A stretch of 64,000 nt of DNA from Planctomonas sp. JC2975 (GTDB taxonomy: Bacteria > Actinomycetota > Actinomycetes > Actinomycetales > Microbacteriaceae), in contig NZ_JABEKS010000001.1 in the NCBI RefSeq assembly GCF_012985205.1, forward strand, positions 806,001 to 870,000, in the 5' to 3' direction. Each line of letters starts with the position of its first letter. The first letter of the stretch is position 1. The notes below the pieces were generated by a model. It was not told the DNA's origin. It saw only the letters and a list, made by a program, of their open reading frames with translations, and made no database searches. Below are positions 36,275 through 45,751 of this stretch, in pieces. Both the position numbers and the translations under genes were made by a program.

Positions 36275-38044
36275 TCAGTACCGCAAGCCGTGCCCGAAGC
36301 GGAACGTCGGGTTCTCGGTGTCGAATGGCACGTCGGAACGGCTGGCGAGCACCGCATCCATCGACCTGGGCAGATCGAACGGCAGAGAGCCCAGCGGCGA
36401 GCGCCGGCCGAACAACACACGGAGCACCGCCTCGTCGCTCGCGCCGTAGTCGGCGAGGACCGCGCGGGCCGACTCCTCGAGGCCGCCGAGAACGGCCGGA
36501 CGGTCGAGGTAGACGTCGATCACGGTCGGCACGGAGTTCGCGATGGCCATGAGACGGTCGTGCTCCTCCGGCGCGAACTCCAGCGACCCCGAGTGGAACA
36601 GATCGGAGAAGCCGCCCTTGCCGCTCGGCTCGAAGGGAGCCTTGACGCGCAGGATGGCGACATCCGCGTCGTCCGGCGTCTCGACGAGAGTCGCATAGCC
36701 CGCGAGCACCGCAGCATCGACGCCCTCGGCGTACACCTTGAGGTCGCGGCCGAGCGGCAGCATGGAGTCGGTGTTCGTGAGGAGCGTGAGCGAGTCGCTC
36801 TGCGCATCCAGCCCCTCGGTGACGAAGTCGGAGCGACCGACGACGGCCTCCGCACGGTCCTCGTCGACGAACGGCTCGTCGAACAGGCCGAGCACGAACT
36901 TCTCGCGAAGCAGTCGGCGCACAGACACATCAAGGCGGTCCTCCGACACGCGACCCTCGGCGACGAGATCGAGGAGCACGTCGGTGCAGAGCTCGCCGCC
37001 GAACTGGTCGATGCCGGCATCCAGCGCCTTGAGCATGCGCTCCGGACGGCTGAGCTGCTCCACACCCCAAGCCCTCGCAGGCATGTCCGCTCCGAAGATC
37101 TTCACGTCGGTGAGCAGACCCCAGTCGGTGCAGACGATGCCGTCGAAGCCGAGCTCGTCGCGGAGCAGGTCGGTGAGGACGCCCTTGTTGAAGCCGAACC
37201 CGACCTCCTCCCAGTCCGTGCCGACCGGCATGCCGTAGTACGGCATCATCTGCGTCGCACCGGCTCCGATCGCCGCGATGAACGGCTTCAGGTGATACTC
37301 CCTGGCGTCGCCGGGGTAGACCTGCTCGCGTCCCCAGGCGAAGTGCGGGTCCTCGCCGTCCTTCTGAGGTCCCCCGCCGGGGAAGTGCTTGACCATCGTC
37401 GCGACCGACTCCGAGCCGAGCGCTTCGCCCTGGAAACCGCGGATGTAGCCCACGACGAGCCTCGACGTGAGGTCGGCGTCCTCGCCAAACGTGCCGGCGA
37501 TGCGCGACCAGCGCGGCTCCGTGGCGAGGTCGATCTGCGGATGCAGCGCCACCCGCAGCCCGACGGCCAGATACTCCTGCCGCGCGACCTCCGCGAAACG
37601 CTCGAGACGCTCGGGCGAGCCGATCGCCGCGAATCCCAGGGTCTCCGGCCACTGCGAGAAGGGGCCGGACATCATCGACGTCAGGGGGTTGTCACTGAAC
37701 GCGTGACGCGGATCGGTCGAGAAGGTGATCGGGATGCCGAGCGGCGAGTCGAGCGCGACCCGCTGCACCGCGTTGTGCCACGCGGCGAACTCTCGTCCCC
37801 CAGGCGCCGCGCCGAGCAGATTGAAGTGGTTCATGCGCCGGTTGCGCACCATGGCCAGTGCCGACGGGAGCCCGAACGTCGGGTTGCCGACGGCCGGATC
37901 GCCGAACGACACCATGGTGTGGAACAGCATGCCCGCCTTGTCGGCGGCATCCATGCGCGCCAGAAGGTCGTTCACCCGCTGGTCGACGGTGAGCGCGGCG
38001 TCCTGGTAGGGGAAGCGCACATCGCGCAGGGTTTCGTTGGTCAT
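36275..38044 (-). CDS. Glycoside hydrolase family 3 (beta-glucosidase-like)
   Basis: 589 aa. The ATG has an AGAAGGA ribosome site. The TIM-barrel domain (about 1-380) carries ALHPQIDLATEPRWSR, VKHFPGGG and the catalytic nucleophile Asp307 in VCTDWGLLTDV. An alpha/beta-sandwich domain (about 400-589) ends in FGHGLRY, which is common in GH3. No signal peptide, so it acts inside the cell. It follows an MFS transporter, likely the importer of its beta-glycoside substrate, and shares its TetR-controlled promoter. The exact sugar is unknown. Confidence 0.92.
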   Translation of the reverse strand: MTNETLRDVRFPYQDAALTVDQRVNDLLARMDAADKAGMLFHTMVSFGDPAVGNPTFGLPSALAMVRNRRMNHFNLLGAAPGGREFAAWHNAVQRVALDSPLGIPITFSTDPRHAFSDNPLTSMMSGPFSQWPETLGFAAIGSPERLERFAEVARQEYLAVGLRVALHPQIDLATEPRWSRIAGTFGEDADLTSRLVVGYIRGFQGEALGSESVATMVKHFPGGGPQKDGEDPHFAWGREQVYPGDAREYHLKPFIAAIGAGATQMMPYYGMPVGTDWEEVGFGFNKGVLTDLLRDELGFDGIVCTDWGLLTDVKIFGADMPARAWGVEQLSRPERMLKALDAGIDQFGGELCTDVLLDLVAEGRVSEDRLDVSVRRLLREKFVLGLFDEPFVDEDRAEAVVGRSDFVTEGLDAQSDSLTLLTNTDSMLPLGRDLKVYAEGVDAAVLAGYATLVETPDDADVAILRVKAPFEPSGKGGFSDLFHSGSLEFAPEEHDRLMAIANSVPTVIDVYLDRPAVLGGLEESARAVLADYGASDEAVLRVLFGRRSPLGSLPFDLPRSMDAVLASRSDVPFDTENPTFRFGHGLRY

Positions 38045-38119
38045 TGCATTCCTTCTGTGTGTTGCGCCGGCCGTTGCGCCGACGATACGAGCCTTCGCCG
38101 AGAGGGCGACGAGCGGAGG

Positions 38120-38153
38120 CCGCAGGCGGCGGGCAGGGGCCCGTCGCCTGCGG
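38120..38153 (-). terminator. Hairpin between the MFS and GH3 genes
   Basis: 9-bp stem CCGCAGGCG / CGCCTGCGG with a further GGGC/GCCC inner pairing, right after the MFS stop. It may terminate part of the transcripts or protect the upstream message, giving unequal levels of the two genes. Confidence 0.45.
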
Positions 38154-38158
38154 GACGC

Positions 38159-39460
38159 CTACTTGCTGGACTTGATGAACCAGACGCAGAACGCACCGAG
38201 CACGCTCAGCACGATGCCGACCGGGAACAGCCCGCCGTATCCGAAGGTCAGTGCGATCGCACCGCCGACGGCCGGCGCGACCGTCTGCGGAAGCGTGGCC
38301 GCGATGTTCACGACGCCGAGGTCCTTCGCGAAGGACTTCGCAGACGGAAGCACCTGCGTCATCAACGCCTGGTCGACTGCCCCGAACATGCCGAAGCCGA
38401 CACCGAGCACGAAGGTCATGATCATCCAGGAGGTGAGGGTCGGCCACGCCCACGGCAGCACGAGCGCCAGAGCCATCACGATCGAGGACGCGAACACGAA
38501 CGGCTTGCGACGGCCGAGCTTGTCGGAAATGGGACCCGAGATCACCATCATCGGCACCATTCCGGCGATGCTGATCAATCCGAGAACGGGGATGACCGCT
38601 GCCGGCGTCTTCACATGCAGGTAGTTCTGCAGGATGTAGAGCTGGAACTGGGTCACGGCGAAGTACCCCGTGTACAGGAGCAGACGCCCTGTGAAGGCCC
38701 AGAAGAAGTCGGGGTGCTTGATCGGGTTGACCCAGAACGTCTTGACGAAGTCCATGAACTTAAACGGTTCCGGCGTGATGTTCGTGCTCGAGTAGTCCGG
38801 GTTGAACACGCAGAACAGCGTGAGCATCAGGATCGAGAACACCGCGAAGAAGATGTATCCGACGGCGATGCTGTTGAAGAAGACGGACCCGATGATCTGG
38901 CCGCCGAGCGCGCCGACCATCGTGCCGACTCCGACCAGCGCGGAGAACGTTCCGCGTCGCTTCAACGGAACACGGTCGGGCATCACGGCGCTCAGCGGAC
39001 CCTGCGCGAAGTTGAAGCTGATCTGCACCAGCGGCCAGACGATCGCGACGGCCCAGATCGAGTGCGAGAAGGCGAGTCCCACGAGCGAGAGAGCGCCGGC
39101 CAGCCCGCCGATGATGATCCAGGGCGCGCGCCGACCGAACCGCGACCGGGTGCGGTCCGAGATCTGACCCGCCACCGGCTGCGCGACGAGCGCCGCGAAC
39201 GCGCCGATCGTGGCGATGATGGTCAGGTTCGCCAGTCCCTGCGCCTTGTCGATGAGCTGCACCTGCTGCGGCAGCAGGATGCTCGGCACCGATCCCCACA
39301 CGATGAAGATGCCGAGATTGGCGGGAACGCTCCACCAGAGCAGACGCCGGACGCCCTTGATCGGTGTGGGCGGGTCGTCCTCACCGGTAGCGGTGGCGAT
39401 GAATGTGGTCTCGGTGATCGGAGCTGCTTCGGCCGCGGCCGGTTGTGACGACATTGTCAT
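38159..39460 (-). CDS. MFS transporter (GPH/SLC45-like, probable glycoside importer)
   Basis: 433 aa. I chose the ATG with GAGGA seven bases upstream (MTMSSQP). About 12 membrane helices. SDRTRSRFGRRAPWI between helices 2 and 3 is the typical MFS loop of the sucrose/glycoside group, and SDKLGRRKPFV is its second-half repeat. It is the first gene after the divergent TetR operator region, with GH3 downstream, so glycoside uptake is the best guess. Confidence 0.88.
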   Translation of the reverse strand: MTMSSQPAAAEAAPITETTFIATATGEDDPPTPIKGVRRLLWWSVPANLGIFIVWGSVPSILLPQQVQLIDKAQGLANLTIIATIGAFAALVAQPVAGQISDRTRSRFGRRAPWIIIGGLAGALSLVGLAFSHSIWAVAIVWPLVQISFNFAQGPLSAVMPDRVPLKRRGTFSALVGVGTMVGALGGQIIGSVFFNSIAVGYIFFAVFSILMLTLFCVFNPDYSSTNITPEPFKFMDFVKTFWVNPIKHPDFFWAFTGRLLLYTGYFAVTQFQLYILQNYLHVKTPAAVIPVLGLISIAGMVPMMVISGPISDKLGRRKPFVFASSIVMALALVLPWAWPTLTSWMIMTFVLGVGFGMFGAVDQALMTQVLPSAKSFAKDLGVVNIAATLPQTVAPAVGGAIALTFGYGGLFPVGIVLSVLGAFCVWFIKSSK

Positions 39461-39544
39461 GGCGGGTCCTCGAGGTTTCGGGTTCACGATTTCGACTCCG
39501 CCCGGCATGCACGTCGGCGAGCGGATACGGAACGCTAACACAGC

Positions 39545-39566
39545 AAACCGGCAGAAGTGCCGGTTT
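39545..39566. promoter_or_regulatory. TetR operator 1 (perfect palindrome)
   Basis: Perfect inverted repeat AAACCGGC-AGAAGT-GCCGGTTT between the MFS (minus) and TetR (plus) genes. Probably bound by the adjacent TetR protein. Confidence 0.65.
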
Positions 39567-39574
39567 TGTCACGA

Positions 39575-39596
39575 AAATCTGCAAATGTGCCGCTTT
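39575..39596. promoter_or_regulatory. TetR operator 2 (degenerate copy)
   Basis: Second 22-bp site matching operator 1 at 17 positions (AAATCTGC-AAATGT-GCCGCTTT). It starts exactly 30 bp after operator 1, about three helical turns, so two dimers could bind on the same face. Confidence 0.55.
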
Positions 39597-39646
39597 TCGG
39601 CTCCCGAGGCAGGGAAGATCCCGTGCTGACGGGCACAATGGTGGGG

Positions 39647-40282
39647 ATGTCAACGATGGAACAGGGCTACGCGAGCGGTCGCGCACGCCGCGAACGGATC
39701 ATCCAGGTGGCCACCGAGCTCTTCGGACGCGTGGGATTCAACGGCGCCACGATGCTGGAGATCGCGGCCGAGTGCGGCATCTCGCGCGCCGGGCTCTCGC
39801 ACCACTTCCCCACCAAGGAGTCGCTCCTGGAGGCGGTGCTGGAGGAACGCGACCGCGAGGACCGCGAGCGCTTCAGGCGCAACGGATCCGGTGGTGCCGA
39901 CGGCCTCGGCATCCTGCGCGGCATGGTCGCCCTTGCCTCGCACAACACGGCCGTTCCGGGGCTCATCGGGCTGTACGCCGTGCTCTCGGCCGAGGCGGGT
40001 GAGGCATCGCATCCTGCGCACCAGTACTTCATCGATCGTTACGAACGCATCCGGTCCGGCACTGCCAGAGCACTCCGGCGAGCGCAGGATGCCGGGCACC
40101 TCCTCGACGACGTCGACGTCGACGCGACGGCCATCGAGCTCACCGCGCTCATGGACGGCCTGCAGGTGCAGTGGTTGCTCGACCCGGACTCGGTCGACAT
40201 GCCGGCGGTCGTGCAGCGACGTATCGAAGAAGTGCTCGTTGCGCCGCTGTTCGCAGAGGACGACGAGCCCGCGATCGTCTGA
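39647..40282 (+). CDS. TetR family transcriptional regulator
   Basis: 211 aa from ATG at 39647; ATGs at 39638 and 39656 are also possible. The N-terminal HTH reads RIIQVATELFGRVGFNGATMLEIAAECGISRAGLSHHFPTKE in outline (residues about 15-57), and the ligand-binding helical domain has the length usual for the family. It most likely represses the divergent MFS-GH3 operon and itself through the two palindromes between them; the inducer may be a glycoside. Confidence 0.92.
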   Translation: MSTMEQGYASGRARRERIIQVATELFGRVGFNGATMLEIAAECGISRAGLSHHFPTKESLLEAVLEERDREDRERFRRNGSGGADGLGILRGMVALASHNTAVPGLIGLYAVLSAEAGEASHPAHQYFIDRYERIRSGTARALRRAQDAGHLLDDVDVDATAIELTALMDGLQVQWLLDPDSVDMPAVVQRRIEEVLVAPLFAEDDEPAIV

Positions 40283-40298
40283 AGCGTTCAACGCGGCC

Positions 40299-40315
40299 GG
40301 TCGAGCCCGTCGACC
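40299..40315. terminator. Small hairpin between convergent genes
   Basis: GGTCGA-GCCCG-TCGACC lies between the TetR and histidine-phosphatase stops. The stem is short and there is no T-tract, so a role in termination is only possible. Confidence 0.25.
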
Positions 40316-40334
40316 CTGGGGCGCCGGTCAGGGA

Positions 40335-40970
40335 TCAGGTGAAGTCGATTCGCGGATCCGGCGGGCAGTTCCAGCGCAGGATCGCCTGCCGCTCGTGCTC
40401 GTAGCCGAGCTCACACACGCTTCCGGTGCTGAGCCGCAGCACCGCCCCGGCCGGAATCGGAAGCTCGGCCCACGTGACGGCGAGCATCCGCAGGAAGTGT
40501 CCGTGCGAGACCAGCAGCACGTCCTCGCCGTCTTTGAGGCTGTCGGTGCACTTGTCGATCACGCGCTGGGCGCGAGCCTGCACTTCCGCTGCCGACTCAC
40601 CAGGGGTCTCCCCCGGGACGACGCCGTCGGTCCACAGATCCCACGGTGCGCCGTCGCGCGACTGGATGATCTGCGCCGTCGTCACGCCCTCGTACGCGCC
40701 GTAGTCCCATTCGACGAGGTCGTCGTCGATGGTGGGATGCGCGTAGCCAGCCAGCGCAGACGTGCGGCGGGAACGCATCCGCGGGCTGCACAGCACCATC
40801 GCGAAGTGGTGGCCCCGCAGCATGGACCCCTGGTCGCGCGCCTGCTGCTCGCCGAGTTCGGTGAGCGTGAGATCCGTCACGCTCGTATGCCGTCCAACGC
40901 GGCTCCACGGGGTCTCCCCGTGACGGATCAGCACCAGCTTCCCCGCGCGATCGGTTTCGCCGTCCGACAT
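40335..40970 (-). CDS. Histidine phosphatase family protein (phosphoglycerate-mutase-like)
   Basis: 211 aa, ATG with GGAGGG just upstream. LVLIRHGETPWS (13-24) contains the phospho-accepting His with its RHG motif. ERTSALAG-type Arg (SRRTSA), VEWDYGAYEG and VSHGHFLR supply the rest of the pocket. Typical of the broad-specificity phosphatase group and not of true glycolytic mutases. Substrate unknown. Confidence 0.88.
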   Translation of the reverse strand: MSDGETDRAGKLVLIRHGETPWSRVGRHTSVTDLTLTELGEQQARDQGSMLRGHHFAMVLCSPRMRSRRTSALAGYAHPTIDDDLVEWDYGAYEGVTTAQIIQSRDGAPWDLWTDGVVPGETPGESAAEVQARAQRVIDKCTDSLKDGEDVLLVSHGHFLRMLAVTWAELPIPAGAVLRLSTGSVCELGYEHERQAILRWNCPPDPRIDFT

Positions 40971-41203
40971 TCACCCTCCAGGCTCGTACCCCGCGTCACA
41001 GCCTGACAGATGCGGCGCGACGGAACCATCATCCGCACGTGAGAGTTCCCATCGCAGCTATCATCGGCATGTCCGGCAGGCGCAGTGCACACGACACGAC
41101 CGCACAGCCGGTGTCCGCAAAAGGGGCACGCAGCCACCGCATCGATCCGGCGGGCGAGACACATACGGCATCTGAAGTCCGTTCCGTCTCGAAAGGCATC
41201 GCC

Positions 41204-42856
41204 ATGTCCACCGTGTCCGCCCACGTCGCCGTCACACTCGCCACTCAGCTCGACCACGTGTTCGGGGTGATGGGCAACGGCAACGCGTACTTCCTCGATG
41301 CGCTGGAGCGCGAGACGTCTGCCACCTACACGGCCGTGCGGCACGAGGCCGGAGCCGTCGTGGCAGCGGATGCGCACTTCCGCGCCTCCGGCCGCATCGC
41401 AGCCGGCACCGCCACGTACGGCGCCGGGTTCACGAACACGCTGACGGCGCTCGCGGAGGCAGTGCAGGCGCGCATCCCGCTGATCCTCGTCGTCGGGGAC
41501 GAGCCGACATCAGGACCACGACCGTGGGATGTGGACCAGATCGCGTTGGCCGCGGCCGTCGGCGCTCGCACGTACACGGTCGGCCGTGCCGATGCTGCCG
41601 CCACGACGGTGATCGCCGTCGAGCACGCACTGGCGTACAGCGTGCCGACGGTGCTGGCCATCCCGTACGACGTCGCCCGTCTCGACGCCGGCCCCGTGCC
41701 GGCAGCTCCGACACCGCGGATGCCGCAACCGCTCGCACCGGACGACGCGTTCGCGACGGCCCGGCTCGATCGCCTGGCCCGTTCGCTCGCGGGGGCGAAG
41801 CGTCCGTTCCTGCTGGCGGGACGCGGCGCCTGGCTCGCCGGTGCCGGATCCGCGCTGGGCGCGCTGGCGGATGCGACGAGCGCCGTCACGGCATCAACAG
41901 CCCTCGGGCGCGGTGTCTTCCCGGACGCGCGCTACGACCTCGGCGTGACGGGCGGCTTCGGCGCGGACGGCGCGATGGAGCTGGTGCGCGAGGCGGATGT
42001 CGCCGTGGTGTTCGGCGCATCCCTCAACGCCTTCACCATGCGCTTCGGCAACCTCTTCGCTCCAGGCACCGAGGTGGTCCAGGTCGACATCGCACCGGCC
42101 GCAACGCATCCGCACGTGGGCGGGTTCCTGCGAGGAGACGCCCGCATCGTCGCCGAGCGCCTCGTCGAGGCGCTCAGCGGGCTCGGTGCAGCGCCGAGCG
42201 GATGGCGGGAGTCCATCGACCTTCCCGCGCTGACCCTTCGACCCGCAGGCGACGGCGTCTGCGCCGACGGGCGACTCGACCCGCGCTCGGTGGCATCGCG
42301 CATCGCGGAACTGCTCCCGGAGGATCGCGTCGTCGTCTCCGACGGGGGCCACTTCATCGGATGGGCGAACATGTACTGGCCAGTCGCCTCGCCCGACCGC
42401 ATGATCATGGTCGGCACGGCATACCAGTCGATCGGGCTCGGGATGCCGCAGGTGGCGGGCGCCGCGCTCGCCCGGCCCGACTCCACCGTCGTGCTCACCA
42501 CGGGAGACGGCGGCGGCCTGATGTCGCTCGCGGACCTGGAGACCGCGGTGCGCGTGGCGGGCGGACGCGGCGTGGCCGTGGTCTGGAACGACGCCGCGTA
42601 CGGCGCAGAGGTGAACCTCTACGGTCTGAGGGGTCTTGCCAGGGAGCCGATGCTCATTCCGCAGGTCGACTTCGCCGCCCTGGCGCGCGCGGTCGGCGCT
42701 GAGGGCATCGTGGTCGAGTCGCTCGACGACCTGGACCGGCTCGGCACGTGGGCGGCGACGCCGGCATCCGAACGCCCGTTCCTGCTGCTGGACTGCCGCG
42801 TCTCGCCGGACGTCATCTCGCCGTACCAGGCGGAGGTCATCCGCGCGAACGCATGA
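41204..42856 (+). CDS. Thiamine-diphosphate-dependent enzyme (2-oxo acid decarboxylase/acetolactate-synthase-like)
   Basis: 550 aa from the ATG with GAAAGG upstream. Three-domain ThDP enzyme: PYR domain with catalytic Glu48 in VRHEAGA, a central domain (about 190-340), and a PP domain with the metal motif GDGGGLMSLADLE ending in VVWNDAAYG. It resembles benzoylformate/phenylpyruvate decarboxylase and acetolactate synthase; the residues seen do not decide between them. It lies upstream of an aromatic catabolic operon, so decarboxylation of an aryl 2-oxo acid is an attractive but unproven role. The 233-bp gap before it shows no clear promoter. Confidence 0.85.
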   Translation: MSTVSAHVAVTLATQLDHVFGVMGNGNAYFLDALERETSATYTAVRHEAGAVVAADAHFRASGRIAAGTATYGAGFTNTLTALAEAVQARIPLILVVGDEPTSGPRPWDVDQIALAAAVGARTYTVGRADAAATTVIAVEHALAYSVPTVLAIPYDVARLDAGPVPAAPTPRMPQPLAPDDAFATARLDRLARSLAGAKRPFLLAGRGAWLAGAGSALGALADATSAVTASTALGRGVFPDARYDLGVTGGFGADGAMELVREADVAVVFGASLNAFTMRFGNLFAPGTEVVQVDIAPAATHPHVGGFLRGDARIVAERLVEALSGLGAAPSGWRESIDLPALTLRPAGDGVCADGRLDPRSVASRIAELLPEDRVVVSDGGHFIGWANMYWPVASPDRMIMVGTAYQSIGLGMPQVAGAALARPDSTVVLTTGDGGGLMSLADLETAVRVAGGRGVAVVWNDAAYGAEVNLYGLRGLAREPMLIPQVDFAALARAVGAEGIVVESLDDLDRLGTWAATPASERPFLLLDCRVSPDVISPYQAEVIRANA

Positions 42857-42951
42857 CCCGGATCCGTGGCACCCTTCGTGCACGTCGAGGGGTATGCCAT
42901 CCACTCCACGCGGAGGATGCGCCGCTCCCGCCGGGGTCGGATGCTGGATCC

Positions 42952-43764
42952 ATGACCACACGAGACTTCCGGTTCGGCTCCGTCCTCGGCGGCCAGGGCA
43001 CCGCTGCACGATGGGCGGAGATCGCGCGGACGCGCGAAGAGGCGGGATACGCCGCAGTGCTCGTCCCCGACACGCTGGCGACACCGTCGCCGTTCCTCGC
43101 ACTGGCGGCCGCGGCATCCGCGACCACGAGCATCCGCCTCGGCACGTGGGTGCTCTCGGCTCCGCTGCGCAGACCGGCGGAGGTCGTGCGCGAGGCGTCG
43201 ACCCTGCAACAGCTCTCCGACGGCCGGCTCGAGCTCGGGGTCGGAGCGGGGCGACCCGGCGGCGAGTACGACGCCGCCGCCCTCGGTGCGACCTGGGGTG
43301 GGGCCGGGGAACGCGTCAGCCAGGTCGAGGCCACCCTGGAGGCCGTGCGCGATGGGGTCTCCCCCGCTCCGTCGATCGTGGTCGCCGCGCATGGAGAGCG
43401 GATGCTCCGCCTCGCCGGCCGCTTCGCCGGCACCGTCGCGCTTCCGGCACCGCCAACGGCCGACCTGATCGAGATCGCCGAACTCGCGAAGCGAGCCAGA
43501 TCCATCGGCGGGGGGCGTCTCGAGCTCGCGCTGCAGATCACCGGAGTCGGCGACGACATCCCGGACTGGCTCACCCAACGGCTCGGGCTGACCACCCAGG
43601 GATTGCGCGACCGCGGCGTGCCGACGCTGCTCTCCGGCGACGTCGACACCGATCTCGAACAGCTGGAAGCGCTTCGTGCGACAACCGGTATCTCGTACCT
43701 CACGGTGACTGACGAGTACGCCGATCGCCTCGCTCCGCTCGTGGGTCGCGCATCCGGCCGGTGA
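42952..43764 (+). CDS. LLM class flavin-dependent oxidoreductase
   Basis: 270 aa, a TIM-barrel protein of the luciferase-like family: FRFGSVLGGQGTAARWAE, IRLGTWVLSAPLRRPAEVVREASTLQQLSDGRLELGVGAG in outline (residues about 50-100). Shorter than most members. Many such actinobacterial proteins use F420 or FMN; the short coenzyme-binding loop does not tell which. Convergent with the flavin hydroxylase gene (15 bp apart). Confidence 0.82.
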   Translation: MTTRDFRFGSVLGGQGTAARWAEIARTREEAGYAAVLVPDTLATPSPFLALAAAASATTSIRLGTWVLSAPLRRPAEVVREASTLQQLSDGRLELGVGAGRPGGEYDAAALGATWGGAGERVSQVEATLEAVRDGVSPAPSIVVAAHGERMLRLAGRFAGTVALPAPPTADLIEIAELAKRARSIGGGRLELALQITGVGDDIPDWLTQRLGLTTQGLRDRGVPTLLSGDVDTDLEQLEALRATTGISYLTVTDEYADRLAPLVGRASGR

Positions 43765-43779
43765 CCGCGGTCCCTCGCA

Positions 43780-45669
43780 TCAAACGGAGGTCTGCGGCAG
43801 CATCACGGCGCTGAAGAAGACGCCGAGAGCATCCGCATCGGTGAACGGCAGCACCGCCGCGACGTACTGATCCGGCCGCACCACGACCACGACGCCGTCG
43901 CGGGAGAGCCCGCGCTCCTCGAAGATGTCGTGCCCGTCGCCGGCGGCGTACACCTTTTCCCAGTTCATCAGGTGCAACGAGCCGCACAACGGACGGAACA
44001 CTTCGGGGGCGGCGAGCAGGTCGACGTCCTCGAACCTCTGCTGATAGGCGACCTTCACGTCGAACACGGCGTCGCGGTCCGCGCCGGCGGGCGTGTACCG
44101 CACGAGCGGCGACTTCGGCGAGGCGATCATCCACTGCCCCCAGTCGGCGAGAGCGGATGCCTCACCCTGGGCTGGTCGGTCGGCGAACGCGTAAATGCGC
44201 CAGCGTCCGTCGGCGAGGTGGTGGTGGCCGAGATGCTCGACGTTGCCGTCGCACACCCGCACGACCTCGGCGGATCTGAACCGCTTGCCGATCGGATACC
44301 CCGTCGCGAGTGACTGGTGGGAGGCGTCGGCCGTGATCATCGACGGCGTGTACTGCGTCATGAAGCCCGATGGGAACTCGCTCGTGGCCAGGTAGAAGGT
44401 CGCCAGCTCCTGAGGGTCGTCGATCTCCTCCGGCTTGCGTGCCATGAGGGACGACCATTCGCGGTCGAAGTCGATGAGTTGCTGCGCCACCGGCTGCCGT
44501 TCGGCGGAGTAGGTCGAAAGCAGAGCATCGCCGCTGCGGCCGGTGAGAACGGATCCCAGCTTCCAGCCCAGGTTGAAGCCGTCCTGCATCGACACGTTCA
44601 TGCCCTGGCCTGCCTTGGCCGAGTGCGTGTGACAGGCGTCGCCCATCAGGAAGACGTGCGGGGTGCCTTCGGCATCGACATCCACGTCGTCGAACTTGTC
44701 GGTGACCCGATGTCCCACCTCGTAGACGCTGTACCAGGCGGCCTGCCTCACGCTCAGCGTGTAGGGATTCAGGATCTCGTTCGCCTTCTCGACCGTCGCC
44801 TCCAATGGCGTCTCCCGCACGCGGTGATGGTCGTCATCGGCGACGGCCCCGAGGTCGACGTACACCCGGCAGAGGTATCCGCCTTCGCGCGGAATGAGCA
44901 GGATGTTCCCCGCCTCCGCGTTGATCGCGCACTTCGTGCGCCAGTCGGGGAAGTCTGTTTCGACCGTGACGTCCATGACACCCCAGGCATGTGCGGCGTA
45001 GGCGCCGAGGTGCTTGCGTCCGATGGACTCGCGAACCTGGCTGCGAGCACCGTCGCCGCCCGCCACGTACCTGGCACGGACGGTTCGCTCCTCTCCCGTC
45101 CGCGCTCCGGCGACGTGGCGCAGCTTCACCTCGACGGGATGCCCGCCCGTCTCGTGCACGGTCAAGTCGAGGAACTCGATTCCGTAGTCCGGAGTGATCC
45201 TGCCTGGGCCCCGCAGTGCGGCCTCGGCGAAGTAGTCGAGCACGCGCGCCTGATTCACGATGAGGTGCGGGAACTCGCTGATGTCCTTGGCATAGTCGGC
45301 CTGCCGCGTGGTGCGGATGATGTGCTCTCGATGCTCGGGATCCGGCGTCCAGTAGTTCATCCAGCCGATGTTGTAGGCCTCAGCGACGATCTGCGGCGCG
45401 AATCCGAACGCCTGGAACGTCTCGACGCTGCGTGGCTGGATACCGTCGGCCTGACCGATCGCCAGCCGTCCGTCGCGTCGCTCGATGATCCTGGTCGTCA
45501 CGTCGGGGAACTGCGACAGCTGTGCGGCAAGGAGCATTCCGGCCGGACCGGATCCGACGATCAGCACATCCATCTCGTCGGGCAGCTCGGTCGGCCTGTC
45601 GAGTCCGGTGCCGGCGGCCGGCTGAACGCGAGGGTCGCCCGAGACGTAGCCGTGGTGGTGGAACTGCAT
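43780..45669 (-). CDS. FAD-dependent aromatic hydroxylase (3-hydroxybenzoate 4-/phenol 2-monooxygenase type)
   Basis: 629 aa from the ATG of MQFHHHGYVSGDP. The FAD Rossmann motif is VLIVGSGPAGMLLAAQ (about 35-50), the DG-type motif is in VAGGDGARSQVRES, and the second FAD motif is FLMGDACHTHSAKAGQGMN. A thioredoxin-like C-terminal domain (about 440-629) is typical of the phenol hydroxylase/MobA subgroup. It should add a hydroxyl group to a phenolic acid with NAD(P)H and O2. It is divergent from the meta-cleavage operon and probably supplies its catechol substrate. Assignment to 3-hydroxybenzoate as in MobA, or to a hydroxyphenylacetate, is open. Confidence 0.88.
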   Translation of the reverse strand: MQFHHHGYVSGDPRVQPAAGTGLDRPTELPDEMDVLIVGSGPAGMLLAAQLSQFPDVTTRIIERRDGRLAIGQADGIQPRSVETFQAFGFAPQIVAEAYNIGWMNYWTPDPEHREHIIRTTRQADYAKDISEFPHLIVNQARVLDYFAEAALRGPGRITPDYGIEFLDLTVHETGGHPVEVKLRHVAGARTGEERTVRARYVAGGDGARSQVRESIGRKHLGAYAAHAWGVMDVTVETDFPDWRTKCAINAEAGNILLIPREGGYLCRVYVDLGAVADDDHHRVRETPLEATVEKANEILNPYTLSVRQAAWYSVYEVGHRVTDKFDDVDVDAEGTPHVFLMGDACHTHSAKAGQGMNVSMQDGFNLGWKLGSVLTGRSGDALLSTYSAERQPVAQQLIDFDREWSSLMARKPEEIDDPQELATFYLATSEFPSGFMTQYTPSMITADASHQSLATGYPIGKRFRSAEVVRVCDGNVEHLGHHHLADGRWRIYAFADRPAQGEASALADWGQWMIASPKSPLVRYTPAGADRDAVFDVKVAYQQRFEDVDLLAAPEVFRPLCGSLHLMNWEKVYAAGDGHDIFEERGLSRDGVVVVVRPDQYVAAVLPFTDADALGVFFSAVMLPQTSV

Positions 45670-45751
45670 GGCGACGTGACTCCCTCGTGACGCGCTTGCC
45701 TGTACCGGCAGCTGCCGGCGAGCCCACTCGTGGCGTGCTTGCCGGGCTTTC

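Noticed and set aside
40971-41203. Possible thiamine riboswitch before the ThDP enzyme
   Set aside because: No CUGAGA or matching thi-box helices could be found in the leader.
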